Assembly: GCA_958426775.1 (NCBI GenBank)
Contig: CATZZP010000012.1
Span: forward strand, 4,820-68,819
DNA length: 64,000 nucleotides
Source of the DNA: an uncultured Bacillota bacterium
Lineage (GTDB): Bacteria > Bacillota > Clostridia > Lachnospirales > CAG-274
Reading direction: 5' to 3'
Shown here: piece after piece, positions 62,099 to 64,000 of the stretch
Layout of the letters: every line of letters begins with the position of its first letter
Numbering within the stretch: position 1 is the stretch's first letter
Program-made: the position numbers and the translations under genes
The notes under the pieces: model-generated
Told to the model about the DNA's origin: nothing
Database searches by the model: none
What the model saw: only the letters and a program-made list of their open reading frames with translations

Positions 62099-62979
62099 CA
62101 GTTAACAATAACCGCCTTGTGGTATATAGTGATAATGTTGAAAGCAAGGTGCCCATAGAGGATATTTATGCACTTATGATTGATAATCGAAATGCACTTG
62201 TAAGTGTTGCAACTGTTAATTTGCTCTCAGAGTATGGTGTGCCTATATATTGGTGCAATGAAAAGCATATACCTATTGGCGTTACTCTGCCAATAGGCAT
62301 TCACTATAAGCCTTATGCAGTCCTGAAAAGTCAGTTTGCCATGACCGAAGATTTTAAAGGTGAGCTTTGGCGTAAAATTGTGCAGTACAAAATACATAAC
62401 CAGTGTCTTTGCCTTAAATATCGGGGGATTGAAAGACAGTATATTGAACCAATTGAAAAACTTGAGGCACAGGTGACACAGGGAGATGAAAAAAACAGGG
62501 AGGCGATAGCTGCACGAATGTACTTCAAAACTCTTTTTGGTAATTTCTTTTCGAGATGGGATGGGGATATAACCAATGCGGCTTTAAATTATGGCTATAC
62601 TATTATGAGAACATCGGTGGCAAAGACACTTGTGGCTTATGGCTATAATTGTACATTAGGTATACATCACAGTAATGAAAGGAATGCATTTAACCTTGCA
62701 GATGACTTGATGGAGCCATTAAGACCTCTGGTGGATATGTGGGTTGACGAAAATTGCGATGACTTATTTTGTGAATTGACAACGGATAACAGAAAACAGC
62801 TTATCAATTTGGTTAATGTACCTGTTTTGATGAAGAAAAAGAAAACAAGGGTAAGATATGCAATTGATGAATATATATCAAGCCTGACAACTGCAATAAA
62901 AAATGAAGATGCTGATTTGCTGGTTGTGCCACAGCTAATTAGGCTGGATTTGAATTTTGAGGATGATGAGGATGGTTAA
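62059..62979 (+). CDS. cas1: CRISPR-associated endonuclease Cas1 (type II)
   Basis: Integrase of the spacer-acquisition complex, 306 aa. It starts MWRTIIVNRGEKITVNNNRL as in type II Cas1. The metal-binding residues are E148 (REAIAARMYF), the His in GIHHSNERNAFNLADDLMEP (H204) and E219. Its reading frame starts 40 bp before the cas9 stop and ends 8 bp into cas2, so the three genes are translationally linked. With Cas2 it inserts new spacers at the leader end of the array. Confidence 0.97.
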   Translation: MWRTIIVNRGEKITVNNNRLVVYSDNVESKVPIEDIYALMIDNRNALVSVATVNLLSEYGVPIYWCNEKHIPIGVTLPIGIHYKPYAVLKSQFAMTEDFKGELWRKIVQYKIHNQCLCLKYRGIERQYIEPIEKLEAQVTQGDEKNREAIAARMYFKTLFGNFFSRWDGDITNAALNYGYTIMRTSVAKTLVAYGYNCTLGIHHSNERNAFNLADDLMEPLRPLVDMWVDENCDDLFCELTTDNRKQLINLVNVPVLMKKKKTRVRYAIDEYISSLTTAIKNEDADLLVVPQLIRLDLNFEDDEDG

Positions 62980-63295
62980 CAGATTTATGAGGGTTATTGT
63001 ATTTTTTGATTTGCCTGTTAAAAGCAGCGAGGATAAACGTTGTTATACTCAATTCAGAAAAAATCTTATAAAAAATGGTTTTATGATGATTCAGTATTCT
63101 GTATATGTGAGAGTAGCCAGAAATTATGATGATGCGAAAAAGTATATTTCAAGGCTTAAAAGCTTTGTGCCGGATAGAGGTGCAGTAAGAGCCATGTTGG
63201 TTACTGAGAAACAATATACGTCAATAGAGCTGTTGGTCGGAGAAAAACTACGAGAGGAAAATTTACTTGACACAAAGGATATTTTAGAGTTATAG
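62972..63295 (+). CDS. cas2: CRISPR-associated protein Cas2
   Basis: Structural partner of Cas1 in adaptation, 107 aa, ferredoxin-like fold. RVIVFFDLPV is the first strand with its Asp; YTQFRKNLIKNGFMMIQYSV is the family core. ATG 62972 is preferred, with GAGG 9 bp upstream; a TTG at 62957 and ATGs at 62963, 62966 and 62987 are possible. It ends 43 bp before the first repeat, so the leader is very short. Confidence 0.95.
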   Translation: MVNRFMRVIVFFDLPVKSSEDKRCYTQFRKNLIKNGFMMIQYSVYVRVARNYDDAKKYISRLKSFVPDRGAVRAMLVTEKQYTSIELLVGEKLREENLLDTKDILEL

Positions 63296-63304
63296 TGGTT
63301 GTAA

Positions 63305-63348
63305 GAACTAAAACCGCTAAATATTACTATATCTAGTGGTTTTAGTTC
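63305..63348 (+). repeat. 15-bp palindrome across the leader/first repeat junction
   Basis: The left arm at 63305-63319 (GAACTAAAACCGCTA) pairs with the right arm at 63334-63348 (TAGTGGTTTTAGTTC) with one G-U and a 14-nt loop. The right arm contains the first 10 nt of repeat 1. No T run follows. Confidence 0.8.
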
Positions 63349-63948
63349 ACTGATGGATATTGATAAACTTATACATATACATTAAGTCAACCGATGAAAG
63401 ATTTGTTTTAGTTCACTGATGGATATTGATAAACTTATACCGAGTGTTTTTAATGGAATACGGTCAGCTAGTTTTAGTTCACTGATGGATATTGATAAAC
63501 TTATACGAAGGCTGTCCTCGCTGCTACCGACATAAAGGTTTTAGTTCACTGATGGATATTGATAAACTTATACTAAGCCTTTGCGTACAGAAATATATAT
63601 ACAAGTTTTAGTTCACTGATGGATATTGATAAACTTATACGCAGTTGTACTTTGGCATTGCTTTTTGTGCGTTTTAGTTCACTGATGGATATTGATAAAC
63701 TTATACTTAAAGAGGGTGAACGGCACTTTGAATTTGGTTTTAGTTCACTGATGGATATTGATAAACTTATACCTTACACCATATCAGCAGACAAAGGTGC
63801 TTGTTTTAGTTCACTGATGGATATTGATAAACTTATACGTATTGTTGTGAGATACCGTAGCGTCAGCGGTTTTAGTTCACTGATGGATATTGATAAACTT
63901 ATACAATATTTCTATTGATGGCTTTGCATTGCGTGTTTTAGTTCACTG
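63339..63948 (+). CRISPR. Type II-C CRISPR array, nine full repeats plus a truncated tenth
   Basis: 36-bp repeats start GTTTTAGTTCACTGATGG and end TTGATAAACTTATAC. Repeat starts: 63339, 63405, 63471, 63538, 63605, 63671, 63737, 63803, 63869, all identical. Spacers are 30 nt, except two of 31 nt (63507-63537 and 63574-63604). A tenth repeat at 63935 keeps only its first 14 nt. The transcript sense is plus, shown by the anti-repeat pairing to GUUUUAG at the spacer-proximal end; the leader is between cas2 and repeat 1. The spacers have no match that I noticed within the window. Confidence 0.98.
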
Positions 63949-64000
63949 TTGTGATATAATATAGTTGTAACACCCTGACCTAATAAGGTATAATCTTAGA
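63949..64000 (+). other. Sequence after the truncated last repeat
   Basis: Begins TTGTGATATAATATAG, an extended -10-like motif at 63952-63960 reading out of the array. A second TATAAT occurs at 63990-63995. Too short to identify a gene before the window ends. Confidence 0.4.

Noticed and set aside
63619..63918. A 99-codon open frame running through the CRISPR array
   Set aside because: It consists of the repeat translated again and again (FSSLMDIDKL units) with spacer-coded gaps; it is array sequence, not a gene.
63339..63948. Minus-strand transcription of the array
   Set aside because: The tracrRNA lower stem pairs with GUUUUAG, which must be next to the spacer 3' end, so crRNA sense is plus; the degenerate repeat is also at the right end, distal to cas2.

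Overview
The window is 64 kb of low-GC chromosome from a spore-forming anaerobic member of the Clostridia. The evidence is a SpoIIE-type phosphatase, a GerS-like germination lipoprotein next to alanine racemase, a sporulation-type polysaccharide deacetylase, Firmicutes-style promoters, strong AGGAGG ribosome sites and U-rich terminators. Secreted pectate lyase and sialidase-like proteins with Thr-rich linkers and stalk (copper-amine-oxidase-like) domains point to a host- or plant-polymer-rich habitat such as the gut. I cannot name the genus.

Layout. 1-10.6 kb: alr (partial) and a GerS-like gene on the minus strand; a split TSUP exporter; the glmM-glmS-mtnN operon (amino-sugar and SAH/MTA metabolism); a nitrilase-family amidase; two acidic secreted stalk-domain proteins flanking pyrE. 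10.7-13.7 kb: minus-strand genes (cytidylate-kinase-like, DUF4364, TIGR01212 radical SAM, GNAT) with a dense DnaA-box cluster at 13051-13180. 13.9-22.4 kb: two unknown genes, dnaE, azlCD, a TRAP (mtrB) gene, pyk and a DUF503 gene. 22.5-27.5 kb: guaB and fba (minus strand), a 6S RNA gene, then a P-loop kinase, a HAD phosphatase and an RluA-type pseudouridine synthase. 27.6-40.5 kb: spoIIE, DUF1189, a PL9-like pectate lyase with a nearly perfect 438-bp internal duplication, ispE, an AIR-synthase-like gene, serC-serA and yerC-pcrA. 40.5-51 kb: a plus-strand run of pepF, DUF2156, GNAT, HD, MIF-like, SGNH, PNP, SAH/MTA-deaminase-like, HD, ybaK and dus genes, then a secreted unknown. 51-55 kb: a LysR regulator divergent from a flavodoxin-cupin-CMD-FMN reductase-aldo/keto reductase operon, with a hairpin-rich element between them.

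55-64 kb is accessory DNA: a decayed SLH-domain pseudogene, a truncated polysaccharide deacetylase, a secreted BNR/sialidase-like protein, and a complete type II-C CRISPR-Cas locus (tracrRNA, cas9, cas1, cas2 and an array of nine full repeats plus a truncated tenth). All Cas9 catalytic residues are present, so the locus looks functional.

The most unusual part is the cas9 upstream region. It encodes on the minus strand a roughly 190-nt tracrRNA that I could assemble in full: a strong extended -10 promoter, a crRNA-sense half-repeat at the 5' end, two tandem anti-repeats (the distal one complete, the proximal one with a damaged lower stem), nexus-like hairpins and an intrinsic terminator. The only good plus-strand promoter I found for cas9 lies beyond the tracrRNA terminator, so the cas9 leader would be antisense to the whole tracrRNA. 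A 15-bp palindrome also straddles the leader/first-repeat junction, and the last repeat is cut after 14 nt and fused to an extended -10 motif also present in the tracrRNA promoter.
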